Counted from the stretch's first letter, positions 1 to 7,713 are shown. The stretch is DNA of 14,091 nucleotides from JBCBKZ01 sp039026975 (GCA_039026975.1 JBCCLI010000154.1:1-14091), one strand, 5' to 3'. Made by a program: numbers and translations. The notes: a model not told the origin generated them from the letters alone.

Positions 1-1704
1 AGTAGTGGAAACCCGTCCAGCGAGGATACGAGTTCCATTATTAGGATTAAACTCATCCGTTCCTACTCTGTACTCACCAAAATTACTTGGGGCATCAGCA
101 TTATCATCTACTACGATGATCTTATCTCCCTCTTGCGGATTCGCTAGTGTAAGTAGCATACCTTCATACTGCTCAGTTACTTCCAGGCTATATTCTGAGA
201 AATTAGAAGGATCTATAACTACAGGGTCTATGCTTCCACTTCCTGTTACGGACACTGCACTTATATCTGCAATTCTGGTAAACCCAAAGGATTCTTCTAC
301 AGTACCAGTAATACTTACTTCATCTCCCACTTTTAAGGTAGCAAGGTCAGTATTTCCTACTAGACTGATCCCTGCCCAGGCTATTTCTCCCGGCTGCTGC
401 ATATACACAAATCCCAGGTTATCTCCTTCGGCAGAGGCAGTAACTATCCCGCTAACGGTTACTACTTCACCTACATATCCACCTCTTCCGCTACTTAGGA
501 AAGTATACTGGATATCCCTTAGCTGTAAGCCATTATCTCTGATTATATAGAAAAGGGGATCTGCTACCCCTGGTACATCAGGAGCGCTACCCGTTAGGTT
601 ATCATCATCTAGGGCGCTGATGTAGTATTTAACTATATCTCCTTCATTATAGGCCATAGCTGGAATCTCTGCACTCCAGGTACCGGAAGTCTCGGTCATT
701 ACCACTTCTATGTAGTTATTATTTTCTTCTCCTATAGCATAGAATAGGGAAGCTGAACTGACTGTCCCATCTACATCTTCTATAGCGGCTGAAATTACGG
801 TAGCCTCTGAACTGGTAGGTGTTTGCTTATCGCGCTGAATACTAGAAATCAATGGAGCTGAGGAACCTTCCTCTACTACATAGTCAGTGGACCTGAAAGG
901 AAATAATTCATATCCTCTACCTGTTCCTTTACAGCCGTTTTCTGAATGAGCGATGACCCCACGGATATTAGTGTAAACGGTCCCTACTTGGGGCGCCACA
1001 AAATCACCTCCTGCCGCAGGAAATCTCTGGGCGAGGAATCTATCAGAAATATTGATCTTATTTCCCGCTTCATCCTGGACAGTAAAGCTGATTCTGTCTG
1101 TACCTCCTGCATTAAATGGGTTGATTTCTGATACAGTAACATCTAGAAACTCCACATATACCCCTTCCCACTGCTCACCTGTCTCAAGTTTATTAACTTG
1201 ATTTTCATCATTCAGGTCTGAAACATTAACAGTAGTAAAGGCTACAGGCGCTTCTACATCTATCAGCTCTATGTTGATGGGGAGAAGTTCTGATTCTCCT
1301 CGAAATTCATCTACTATTCCAGTAACTTTTACGGAGTCGCCGGATACTAAATCCAGAATATCTACGCCTTCCTGAATATCCTGAACAGCACCAGTAGAGA
1401 ATAGATCTATCCCTGAAAATGGGCCCGTTCCACTCTGTAGCCAAATATTTCTTCCTCCAGCTGCCTGTGAGTTAGGAACCAGGTCAGTACCTCCAGAACC
1501 TGGAGTGGGAACCAGGGCATCCATCACTATGGTACCAAAGGTAATGACTGTATCTCCTATGAAGTTGGCGGTGTCATTACAAGCGGCAAGGCTTTGAGCC
1601 GTTTTAGTTTGAATTTCTTGTATGGTGACCTCCTGGAAATTTTGGGCCATCCCGCTTACACAAATGCTTACTAAGAATAAAAAGCTGTAAAACTGTTTCA
1701 TCAT
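1..1704 (-). CDS. Large exported OB-fold/Ig-like domain protein, C-terminus beyond the window (partial)
   Basis: An open frame of 568 codons runs from the start at 1704 to the left edge with no stop, so the C-terminus is missing. Two ATGs are adjacent (1704 and 1701); either fits. Residues 1-21 are a signal peptide ending SGMAQ. Residues about 22-190 form a beta-rich region with GDTVITFGTIV and GDSVKVTGIV, typical of the OB-fold repeats in Bacteroidota secreted and nuclease-associated proteins. About 190-280 is a second OB-like unit (WEGVYVEFLDVTV). About 286-386 looks Ig-like (EDVDGTVSSASLFYAIG). About 390-490 is another OB-like unit (VGDEVSITGTV), and a further EGMLLTL strand follows. No catalytic domain is visible in the part seen; a nuclease, lamin-tail or type IX sorting domain could lie in the missing end. 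It follows the 692-residue protein on the same strand after about 130 bases and may be co-transcribed. The export and OB calls are inferences from pattern. Confidence 0.85.
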   Translation of the reverse strand, partial: MMKQFYSFLFLVSICVSGMAQNFQEVTIQEIQTKTAQSLAACNDTANFIGDTVITFGTIVMDALVPTPGSGGTDLVPNSQAAGGRNIWLQSGTGPFSGIDLFSTGAVQDIQEGVDILDLVSGDSVKVTGIVDEFRGESELLPINIELIDVEAPVAFTTVNVSDLNDENQVNKLETGEQWEGVYVEFLDVTVSEINPFNAGGTDRISFTVQDEAGNKINISDRFLAQRFPAAGGDFVAPQVGTVYTNIRGVIAHSENGCKGTGRGYELFPFRSTDYVVEEGSSAPLISSIQRDKQTPTSSEATVISAAIEDVDGTVSSASLFYAIGEENNNYIEVVMTETSGTWSAEIPAMAYNEGDIVKYYISALDDDNLTGSAPDVPGVADPLFYIIRDNGLQLRDIQYTFLSSGRGGYVGEVVTVSGIVTASAEGDNLGFVYMQQPGEIAWAGISLVGNTDLATLKVGDEVSITGTVEESFGFTRIADISAVSVTGSGSIDPVVIDPSNFSEYSLEVTEQYEGMLLTLANPQEGDKIIVVDDNADAPSNFGEYRVGTDEFNPNNGTRILAGRVSTT

Positions 1705-1834
1705 GCTGGGTTGTATAATGGTTAAGTAATAATTGACAAATTGACTGCTTGCATAAAAGCTGGTTATAGGCAGCTACCCTATGCAAATTTCCTTTATAAC
1801 ATGGGTATAACCTTAAATAGGCACCCTTCTTTTT

Positions 1835-3913
1835 TTACTTAATAATCACAAATCTCCCCTTGTACTTTTCTCCACTTTCCTGATCCGTAACTACAAACAG
1901 ATATAAGCCTCTGGAAAGGATTTGATTATCTCTTGATAATAAGTCCCATGCGTGTTCTCCTCCAGAGAATACGGCTTCTTCTGAGTTTGAGTAGGTAGAG
2001 AACCAGCGCGTATCTTCCCCCCTGTAGGTTTCATTGTGCTCAAACACATCTATGAGATCACCTGATACAGAATATATTCGTACTTCTGCCCTTTCTGGCA
2101 GGTTAGCAAACATCAATCTTCTATCTTCCTCGAAGGTACTCCTTCCTTCCCAATTTGAACGTGCATAATATGGATTAGGATAGACAAAGGGATCCCCACT
2201 TGAGAAATTATTATTAGCAGGCGTTCCAGCAAAGACCCTTTTAAGGTTTGCCAGAGGAGCTGACTCCAGAGAAGCCAGATTATTAGCTTCATCTCCCTTA
2301 TCAAAAGCTGTTAAGGCTATAACATGCTGCCAACCATTAGCTATGTTATCAAAGGTGTACTTGAAATGGTAGGTAGTGGTATCCCCTTCAAACTGTATAG
2401 CTTCTGCCAGTCTTGCGGATTCAAAACCTGTATCAAAGAAGAGCTTATTATCCGAAGAGTCCCAGGCTGCAATGAGCTCCAAAGATTGCTGTATATCCTG
2501 GGTATTCTGAATATCAAAGCCAAGCCTGGTTTTATATAAGCGATAACCTTCGAAATCCAGTTCGTTAGAAATAGGATCTACAGAGAAGGCAGAATTATTA
2601 GACCAGAAGACATCTATCTTATTAGATTGGCTGATGATTTTCATGCGTGGAGGCTCAGGAGGGGAAGGAAGAATAAACCTATCTATTTCTCCATCTCCGT
2701 CTAGGTCCTCTTCTGGGTCTAGCTCACAGTTGCCGTTAACGTCCTCTCCAAAGTAAGTAGTCTGCGCCCAGTTAGCATTCTGGATTAAGGCTTCTCTTTG
2801 GGCAGGAGTGTTAGCTTCGGCTGGTAAGCCATCTTTTATCCGTCTGGCACAGACTATCGCAAAGGCTATGTTTAGACTTTCTCCCGGGAGTAGGGAAACA
2901 TAGGGCCCCGCAGAAATTAGGTGAGATCTATTATTAGCAGAGTTGATCTGCGATTGTATAGTGGGCCAGGAAGGGAGCTGGTTTAAGCCTGAAGCCATCT
3001 TTCCATAGCGTTGGAAATCACTAGTCGGGAAAAAGTATAAGGGATCTGCTGTATTTCTGAATTGCCAGGCATTATAATTCACCCCAAAGGAAGGAGAACC
3101 AGGGCAGATTCCATCAATATCTGAACCCAGATATTTGCTAGCCACGTAGCTGTCAGTAAAGCCAATATCCCCGATAGCGTCAAATTCATAGGCTAAGTCT
3201 AGGGAGTCTATAAAACCGTTACCTCCCTTATTAAAGAAGGCAGATCCACCTGGAGGCGTTAGGTTAACATTTCTGACCACTCCATCCATCCAATATCCTA
3301 CATACATGGAGTCAATGGGAACCGTATTGACATTGGTGATCTTGAAGTTTAAGATGATAAAGAAGTTAGCGAAGTTGAAGTTCCAGTTATAGGCCTCAAA
3401 ATCAACTGCTACGCCCAGCGGGGTTAGGTGGTCTTCAATAGGAATTCTACTAGTACCTGTATTAACTACGATGGCCGTATCAGTGAAAGTGGAAATAAAG
3501 TCCTGCTGAGAAATTGCCTCTGTAGAAAAGAAGGGACTGTCAAAAAGAGAACTCCTTTCCGTCAGGGGTACCTTAGAAGTAAATTCAAATCCTCTTTTTC
3601 CAGTAGAAAATCCGCTGGCATCATCTATAGCTCCTGTACTTACAGCTATTTGGCCATTCACTACCCCTCCTATCCAAAGGCCTCCATCAAAAATGTGTTC
3701 TATGCCGGAGTTTACTGGAAACTCGCAGGAAGGGAACCCCAGTAGGTTAAAACTGCCACTGAAGCCATTTCCTATAAGCCCCAGGTTAGAGATAGTGGCT
3801 CCAATATTCCCGGCAGTTGTCAACTTCTCATCGTTGATGTCTGCTAACTGAGGATATAAGAGTGGGCCATAGAAGACCAGAAAAATAAGTAGGCTACTTA
3901 GCTTCAGCTTCAT
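1835..3913 (-). CDS. Large secreted protein with Ca-binding-like loop, FN3-like region and type IX-type C-terminal domain
   Basis: This is a complete 692-residue protein. Residues 1-22 are a signal peptide (KLKLSSLLIFLVFYGPLLYPQ). About 50-385 is a long beta-rich region (HIFDGGLWIGGVVNG; MYVGYWMDGVVRN) of unknown function, seen in secreted proteins of Bacteroidota and relatives. Residues about 387-411 are acidic, with DVNGNCELDPEEDLDGDGE, resembling an EF-hand or thrombospondin type 3 calcium loop. About 415-560 resembles fibronectin type III (FEGYRLYKTR; TAFDKGD). The last ~115 residues begin FVYPNPY and continue with AEVRIYSVSGDLI and SRGLYLFVVTD, ending KGRFVIIK. That is the pattern of FlgD-like/type IX secretion C-terminal domains, so it is probably exported through the outer membrane and either released or anchored. 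No enzyme motif is visible. The gene lies upstream of the other exported protein on this strand. The region before its start carries three 11-bp-spaced repeats. Confidence 0.88.
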   Translation of the reverse strand: MKLKLSSLLIFLVFYGPLLYPQLADINDEKLTTAGNIGATISNLGLIGNGFSGSFNLLGFPSCEFPVNSGIEHIFDGGLWIGGVVNGQIAVSTGAIDDASGFSTGKRGFEFTSKVPLTERSSLFDSPFFSTEAISQQDFISTFTDTAIVVNTGTSRIPIEDHLTPLGVAVDFEAYNWNFNFANFFIILNFKITNVNTVPIDSMYVGYWMDGVVRNVNLTPPGGSAFFNKGGNGFIDSLDLAYEFDAIGDIGFTDSYVASKYLGSDIDGICPGSPSFGVNYNAWQFRNTADPLYFFPTSDFQRYGKMASGLNQLPSWPTIQSQINSANNRSHLISAGPYVSLLPGESLNIAFAIVCARRIKDGLPAEANTPAQREALIQNANWAQTTYFGEDVNGNCELDPEEDLDGDGEIDRFILPSPPEPPRMKIISQSNKIDVFWSNNSAFSVDPISNELDFEGYRLYKTRLGFDIQNTQDIQQSLELIAAWDSSDNKLFFDTGFESARLAEAIQFEGDTTTYHFKYTFDNIANGWQHVIALTAFDKGDEANNLASLESAPLANLKRVFAGTPANNNFSSGDPFVYPNPYYARSNWEGRSTFEEDRRLMFANLPERAEVRIYSVSGDLIDVFEHNETYRGEDTRWFSTYSNSEEAVFSGGEHAWDLLSRDNQILSRGLYLFVVTDQESGEKYKGRFVIIK

Positions 3914-3983
3914 GGCTGATAAGATAGATTGTGTGGTCTTAATTGCAAAGTCTCTGCAATATGAGCATGAAATATAAATTCTA

Positions 3984-4010
3984 CGTAAAACCTTCGTAAG
4001 AAAGTCGTAA
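3984..4010. repeat. Three CGTAA repeats at exact 11-bp spacing, candidate tandem regulator site
   Basis: CGTAA occurs at 3984-3988, 3995-3999 and 4006-4010, with starts exactly 11 bp apart (TTACG on the other strand). The array lies 71-97 bp upstream of the 692-residue secreted protein start and 74-100 bp before the small plus-strand gene. Direct repeats on one helical turn are the usual arrangement for OmpR/PhoB-type response regulators. The assignment is inference; the repeats themselves are seen directly. Confidence 0.4.
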
Positions 4011-4083
4011 AAAATTCTACTGATTAAAGTGAGAAAGAAGAAAAGAGCCTGCAGGGAAACACAAATTTATTAAATTCAGCTAT

Positions 4084-4242
4084 ATGCGTACAGAGTTTTG
4101 GTTTTATATTTTGCTGGGTCTATTTATTGCTACGCTGGTAGAGGCGGTTAGCACAGCCAAGAAGAAGGGAAGAAATCCCTGGAACGCCTTCTTTATCACC
4201 CTGCTGTTTTGGCCTTTAGGATACTTTATCCTGCGTGAGTAA
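4084..4242 (+). CDS. Small two-helix membrane protein
   Basis: This short frame encodes 52 residues (MRTEFWFYIL... to ...FILRE) and ends TAA. Residues about 5-20 and 35-50 are hydrophobic helices. They are separated by a basic loop (AKKKGRNPWN) that should face the cytoplasm, and the second helix contains FWPLGYF. The layout of helix, K/R-rich K-G-R-N-P-W loop and helix with a PLG motif is common in small inner-membrane proteins of many bacteria with no known function. It stands alone on the plus strand between the divergent secreted protein and the bacilliredoxin gene 106 bases downstream. There is no clear Shine-Dalgarno site, which is normal in this phylum. The coding call rests on the coherent membrane topology, not on an identified family. 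Confidence 0.65.
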   Translation: MRTEFWFYILLGLFIATLVEAVSTAKKKGRNPWNAFFITLLFWPLGYFILRE

Positions 4243-4249
4243 AGATGTA

Positions 4250-4269
4250 CTAGCTGTCGCCTAGCTGTC
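4250..4269 (+). promoter_or_regulatory. 11-bp tandem repeat CTAGCTGTC, Pho-box-like
   Basis: CTAGCTGTC occurs twice, at 4250-4258 and 4261-4269, in exact 11-bp register, 80-99 bp before the bacilliredoxin start. CTGTC repeated every 11 bp is also the skeleton of the enterobacterial PhoB box, though the spacer here (GCCTAG) is not AT-rich as in that box. It may be a binding site for a response regulator, or chance. Confidence 0.25.
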
Positions 4270-4348
4270 TTGTAAGCCATCAAACAATTCGTAACTTAGG
4301 TGTGTTTTAGGAATTCATACTAGTACCTTATTAACAACGCATTATAAT

Positions 4349-4762
4349 ATGTATCCAGCAGAAATTGTGGCTCCTATGCGTGCAGAACTTGTAGACGCAG
4401 GCGTAAGAGATCTCAGAACCATTGAAGAAGTAGATGAGGCCATGGCTCAATCCGGTACTACGCTGGTAGTAGTGAACTCTGTATGTGGATGTGCTGCAGG
4501 GACTATGCGTCCTGGAGTAGTACACGCGCTACAGAATGAAGCTAAGCCTGATCATGTAGTAACTGTGTTTGCAGGAGTAGCCTTTGATGCTACTAAAAAA
4601 GCTAGAGAGTATATGCTACCATATCCTCCTTCTTCACCCTCTGTTGCTCTATTCAAAGACGGCCAACTGGTTCATATGGTTGAAAGACATCATATTGAAG
4701 GTAGGCCAGCGGAGCTCATCTCAGCTAACCTGAGAGGGGCTTTCGACGAGTTTTGTAAGTAA
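4349..4762 (+). CDS. Bacilliredoxin, BrxA/BrxB (YphP/YqiW) family
   Basis: A 137-residue cytosolic thioredoxin-fold protein of the family that removes bacillithiol from S-bacillithiolated proteins, resetting thiols after oxidative stress. The diagnostic CGC motif is at residues 46-48 (VVNSVCGCAAG), followed by R-P-G and the P-PSSPS segment (cis-proline region) that flanks the active site. A C-terminal cysteine at residue 136 (EFCK) matches the conserved last cysteine of the family. Length and N-terminus (MYPAEIVAPMRAEL) match Bacteroidota members, so this start is preferred. No thioredoxin CXXC is present. Activity would need a bacillithiol pathway elsewhere in the genome, which cannot be seen here. 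It is transcribed alone, facing the secreted unknown at 4820-5383, with an inverted repeat between them. Family assignment is secure; BrxA and BrxB cannot be told apart. Confidence 0.95.
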   Translation: MYPAEIVAPMRAELVDAGVRDLRTIEEVDEAMAQSGTTLVVVNSVCGCAAGTMRPGVVHALQNEAKPDHVVTVFAGVAFDATKKAREYMLPYPPSSPSVALFKDGQLVHMVERHHIEGRPAELISANLRGAFDEFCK

Positions 4763-4768
4763 TGATTA

Positions 4769-4808
4769 ACTCCAGATTCGGGTGAGTGCGCTTATTCGGG
4801 TCTGGAGT
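4769..4808. terminator. Inverted repeat between convergent genes, possible bidirectional terminator
   Basis: ACTCCAGA (4769-4776) pairs perfectly with TCTGGAGT (4801-4808) around a 24-base loop. The loop and arm edge also carry a direct repeat ATTCGGGT. It lies between the stop codons of the bacilliredoxin gene and the opposing gene. The long loop and absence of a clean T-run on either side make it a weak terminator candidate. Confidence 0.35.
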
Positions 4809-4819
4809 GCTCCTTTCTG

Positions 4820-5383
4820 CTAAGAGGCTTTTTGGAAAGCCGGCCTCACTACAAGCTGCCACCGCTTTCCTATCTTATATTTATTCCTCCCTGTATAGCG
4901 TATGCCCAAGCCGGCCGCCATCATACTGCTGACTATAATCAGGCTGTTTAGGTCTGGAGTTTGCTTATCTATAATGCTGTTCACCGTGGCTATCCCTACA
5001 AGCGCGCTTCCTCCTGCCATGGTGCCAGAATAAAACATCTTCTTAAAATACTGCCAATAGTTATTCTCACTGGGATAAATTATAGAAATATTCTCCAGAG
5101 GTACATAATCTTTGAAGACCTGTAAGGCGTCTTCTTCGTCATCCCCCAAGTTAATGTTCTTAACTATGATCAGATCTTTTTTAGTTACGGCACCTATGTA
5201 TCCATGGTAAACGGCATCATCCCCTTGAACCTGGAACCTGATGAAGTCTCCTGGAAGTAAGTATACCCGCTTGAAGCTTTTTCGCTTCTCAAGGGAAAGG
5301 ACATGTTGGGCGAAGGTGGATGGCGATAGCAGGATGAAAGAGAGCAAGATATATAGAGGACTCCACTTCCTGACACACTGCAT
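4820..5383 (-). CDS. Secreted or membrane-attached hypothetical protein
   Basis: A 187-residue protein of unrecognised function. Residues about 9-25 form a signal peptide (LYILLSFILLSPSTFAQ, cleavage after FAQ). The next ~80 residues look like a small beta barrel: LLPGDFIRFQV, then DAVYHGYIGAVTKKDLIIV, then YVPLENISIIYP. That resembles an SH3- or OB-like strand pattern. Two short hydrophobic glycine-rich stretches follow (about 118-135 and 147-162), and the protein ends with a basic segment, KYKIGKRWQLVVRP. It may associate with the inner face of the outer membrane or with the inner membrane, but neither can be decided. The gene is monocistronic by position, divergent from the tRNA-Leu gene. 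A short inverted repeat, CTAGT-6-ACTAG (5401-5416), lies just before its start. Confidence 0.8.
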   Translation of the reverse strand: MQCVRKWSPLYILLSFILLSPSTFAQHVLSLEKRKSFKRVYLLPGDFIRFQVQGDDAVYHGYIGAVTKKDLIIVKNINLGDDEEDALQVFKDYVPLENISIIYPSENNYWQYFKKMFYSGTMAGGSALVGIATVNSIIDKQTPDLNSLIIVSSMMAAGLGIRYTGRNKYKIGKRWQLVVRPAFQKAS

Positions 5384-5446
5384 AGACGTTCTGTTAAATG
5401 CTAGTCAGTATACTAGGTAGAATTTACCATAATTTAAGGAATATTC

Positions 5447-5476
5447 TTGCCAGTACTTTGCTTTATCTACTATATT
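5447..5476 (+). promoter_or_regulatory. Possible promoter of the tRNA gene
   Basis: TTGCCA (5447-5452) and TATATT (5471-5476), separated by 18 bases, lie 25 bases before the mature tRNA 5' end. They fit a general -35/-10 arrangement, although the housekeeping sigma factor of this phylum usually prefers TTG and TAnnTTTG. Weak evidence. Confidence 0.25.
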
Positions 5477-5501
5477 TAAGGCCCAATTGTCAAATCTGTA
5501 T

Positions 5502-5585
5502 GCGGATGTGGCGGAATTGGTAGACGCGCTAGATTCAGGTTCTAGTGGGGGAAACCCTGTGGAGGTTCGAGTCCTCTCATCCGCA
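5502..5585 (+). tRNA. tRNA-Leu (anticodon CAG)
   Basis: The 84-base sequence folds as a class II tRNA with a long variable arm. The acceptor arm GCGGATG (5502-5508) pairs with CATCCGC (5578-5584), with discriminator A5585. The anticodon stem CTAGA/TCTAG surrounds loop TTCAGGT, with CAG at 5536-5538. The T arm is GGAGG-TTCGAGT-CCTCT with one G-U pair. Leucine identity follows from the anticodon, the long variable arm and discriminator A. CCA is not encoded. The next CDS, on the opposite strand, ends only 11 bases downstream. Confidence 0.97.
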
Positions 5586-5596
5586 CTCTTCTTTTC

Positions 5597-6733
5597 TCAT
5601 AGGAGAAACTGTTCCACTAGCCACGCAAAACTGATCCCTACCAGGTTTCCCACTCCCAGGCCTATAACCCCAAGTGTCATTCCTAACGGGACTAGCTCTC
5701 TATTCTTGATAGCACTGGCTACAGGGCCTATAAAAGGAGGGCCACATACGCCCGCTGCTGTAGTGATGATGGCTGTATCAGCATCTATCTTGAGTAAATA
5801 GCAAAATAAGGTATGAAAGAAGAGCGCGCCATATACTATGATAGCCATGAATCCGATGAGCTGAGGTACCCCAGTAACCAAGCTACTGAGATCTACCATG
5901 GAACCTGCTGTTACACAGAAGATTAAAAATAGATATTCTCCCGTTTCGTAACTGAGGGGGAGTTTCCTGACAAAAGGTACAAACGCACTTCCCAGTCCTA
6001 GCAAGGTTATACAAATGATCATAATCATATCATTGACCTCTTGGTAAAGGAGATAGGAAATGACTAGACTCAAGAGGAGAATCACCATGCTAACCCCAAT
6101 ATTTTTCAGAATCTGAACCACTACATGTTGTGTAGGTGCTGAGGCAGTGGGAAAATCACCTGAATTAGTAACCGTATTTTGTTTGCCAAAGGCTGGGAGA
6201 AACTTGCTAAAGATCTTCTGTGCCACAGATAGCATAAAAACCAGATAAACGCCACTTAGCATGAGATCTGTGAGGGTCATTTCTACAAATATTTGCCTAT
6301 CTAATCCCAGGGCATGGTTGACAGCAGCCAAATTGGGGGTGCCTCCCGTGTAGACTGCCATAGCCATTCCAGCTTTACCTGCTACTTCCGGCATATAAGC
6401 CTTAAAAATCCATACAGCTATTCCTGTGCTGACACTTAATCCCAGTAGGAATAATAGCCAGGAAACCAGGGTCTTACCCGCTAGCTTCAGCCATTTTTCA
6501 GGTTGGGCAGAGAAGAGAAGCATGGGAATGGCCAACACGACCGTAATATTTAAAAATTGGTGGCTGGTAGGTTCATGAAGGGGAAGCCCAGGGATATTTC
6601 CGAACAGGATTCCCAAGGCATAACAGAAAAAGGCAGGGCTTAGGAAGTCTATCAGCTTAACCTTTTTGCTCGCTTTCATGAGTACGTAAGGCAGACATAT
6701 ATAGACCAGGACTTGCAGAAAAATGGTTAGCAT
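5597..6733 (-). CDS. DUF819 family integral membrane protein
   Basis: A 378-residue inner-membrane protein with roughly ten hydrophobic segments and a short polar linker near residues 186-204. It carries the two hallmarks of the DUF819 (YjcL-like) family. The first is YTGGTPNLAAV at about 128-138. The second is GVCGPPFIGPVASA followed by R-E-L-V-P-L-G and GVIGLGVGN at about 328-363. The glycine/proline-broken helices at both sites suggest a transporter-like pore, but no substrate is established for the family. Length is normal. The ATG overlaps the TAA of the DUF72 gene by one base (TAATG), so translation is probably coupled. It is the last gene of the minus-strand series starting with the Crp/Fnr regulator, and its stop sits 11 bases from the end of the opposing tRNA gene. 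Confidence 0.92.
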   Translation of the reverse strand: MLTIFLQVLVYICLPYVLMKASKKVKLIDFLSPAFFCYALGILFGNIPGLPLHEPTSHQFLNITVVLAIPMLLFSAQPEKWLKLAGKTLVSWLLFLLGLSVSTGIAVWIFKAYMPEVAGKAGMAMAVYTGGTPNLAAVNHALGLDRQIFVEMTLTDLMLSGVYLVFMLSVAQKIFSKFLPAFGKQNTVTNSGDFPTASAPTQHVVVQILKNIGVSMVILLLSLVISYLLYQEVNDMIMIICITLLGLGSAFVPFVRKLPLSYETGEYLFLIFCVTAGSMVDLSSLVTGVPQLIGFMAIIVYGALFFHTLFCYLLKIDADTAIITTAAGVCGPPFIGPVASAIKNRELVPLGMTLGVIGLGVGNLVGISFAWLVEQFLL

Positions 6734-7638
6734 TAGAATAAGGACATTTGAGAATTGGTGTCCGGTACGCCCGGAATGGAGAGGGAAAGGCCCAGGGTGG
6801 CGTTAAACTGTTGGATGGCATATTTCCCGAGATCTGAAGCCAGCAGGTCAGCAGGTTCATGGGCGAAGAAATAGACCTCTTCCAGTCCCTCTTTCACCCA
6901 GGCTTTAATCCTTTTCATCCAGTCATCTACTCGCTGGAAGTCTGTGGGATGAAGGGCGTTCCCCACAAACCTGAGCATGAGAATTCTATTAGTTAGGCTC
7001 ATATGGAGCACATCTCTTCTTCCAGATACATCTGTAATCAAAGCACCTGAACCATACTGGGTCAACAGCTCATATACAGACCCTATAAGCAGCTGATCCT
7101 GAAACCAACCTTCATGTCTAAATTCAAAAAGAATAGGCAGATCTGAAGGCCATGCTGAAAGAAAGATCTCCAGGTTCCCGATCTGTTCCGGCCCAAAAGA
7201 AGGATGCATTTGTACGAAGGTAGGGCCCAGCTTTTCTTCAAAATGCCTGATAGCCTCACAAAAAGCAGTAGTCTGCCCCTGGTTCAGTAGCTTAGCATAA
7301 TGAGAAATGGTCTGAGGGAGTTTAGGACAAAAAATAAAGTCATGATGGGCACTCTCCTTCCACTTTTTGACGGTCTCTATTTTTGGAATCCGGTAGTGGG
7401 TGGTATTAAGTTCTATGGTGTTGAAAGACTGAGAATACCACTGTAGGTAATCTGCTTGCTTGGTTTTGGGCGGAAAGAGTACCCCTACCCACTCTTTACT
7501 GGCCCACTTAGGGCAACCCGTAAATACCTTGACAGGAGAAGAGGAAGGAGCGCCTCCTAACACCTCCATGGTTCTGGGGTCAGTCTCAGGAAGAGAAAAG
7601 TCTACCTGACTAATATCTGCTAATTTGCCAAATTTCAC
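6733..7638 (-). CDS. DUF72 (YecE-like) TIM-barrel protein
   Basis: A 301-residue cytosolic protein of the DUF72 family, a TIM-barrel fold of unestablished biochemical function. Visible hallmarks, in order, are VFTGCPKWASKEWVG (about 37-51), FPPK, FNTIELNTTHYRIP (about 72-85), FIFCPKLPQTISH, FVQMHPSFG, LFEFRHEGWF (about 173-182), and a C-terminal VYFFAHEPAD. The family normally begins directly at the first of these, so the ~35-residue polar N-terminal extension is slightly longer than usual; a start further downstream cannot be excluded. It overlaps DUF819 by one base and follows the SRPBCC gene by 75 bases. The tight coupling to a membrane protein suggests a shared process, but nothing in the sequence names it. 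Confidence 0.92.
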   Translation of the reverse strand: MKFGKLADISQVDFSLPETDPRTMEVLGGAPSSSPVKVFTGCPKWASKEWVGVLFPPKTKQADYLQWYSQSFNTIELNTTHYRIPKIETVKKWKESAHHDFIFCPKLPQTISHYAKLLNQGQTTAFCEAIRHFEEKLGPTFVQMHPSFGPEQIGNLEIFLSAWPSDLPILFEFRHEGWFQDQLLIGSVYELLTQYGSGALITDVSGRRDVLHMSLTNRILMLRFVGNALHPTDFQRVDDWMKRIKAWVKEGLEEVYFFAHEPADLLASDLGKYAIQQFNATLGLSLSIPGVPDTNSQMSLF

Positions 7639-7713
7639 GTCCTAAAGATAGGCAAACTTTAAGACGTATGAGCCTGCTAAAATGTAGTCATACCTCCTAA
7701 TCTCGATTTTTTC

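Noticed and set aside
5..550. 181-residue open frame on the plus strand
   Set aside because: It is antisense to the uninterrupted minus-strand frame that has a signal peptide and OB-fold patterns. Its translation is low-complexity Ser/Thr/Pro-rich with no domain.
1731..1749. AATTGACTGCT before the left-edge gene, matching part of the 21-bp repeats
   Set aside because: One shared 11-mer in 14 kb is expected by chance, and the phased arrangement and TGTTC half are missing.
3428..3745. 105-residue plus-strand open frame
   Set aside because: Lies inside and antisense to the 692-residue secreted protein; no coherent protein features.
5401..5416. CTAGT-6-ACTAG inverted repeat before the secreted hypothetical gene
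   Set aside because: Arms of five bases are too short to claim an operator alone; mentioned only within the gene entry.
5487..5801. 104-residue plus-strand open frame across the tRNA
   Set aside because: It translates the tRNA-Leu gene itself and then the antisense of DUF819; an artefact.
7664..7693. GTATGA/TCATAC inverted repeat between SRPBCC and DUF72
   Set aside because: A six-pair stem with a 16-base loop and no T-run; too weak to call a terminator splitting the series.
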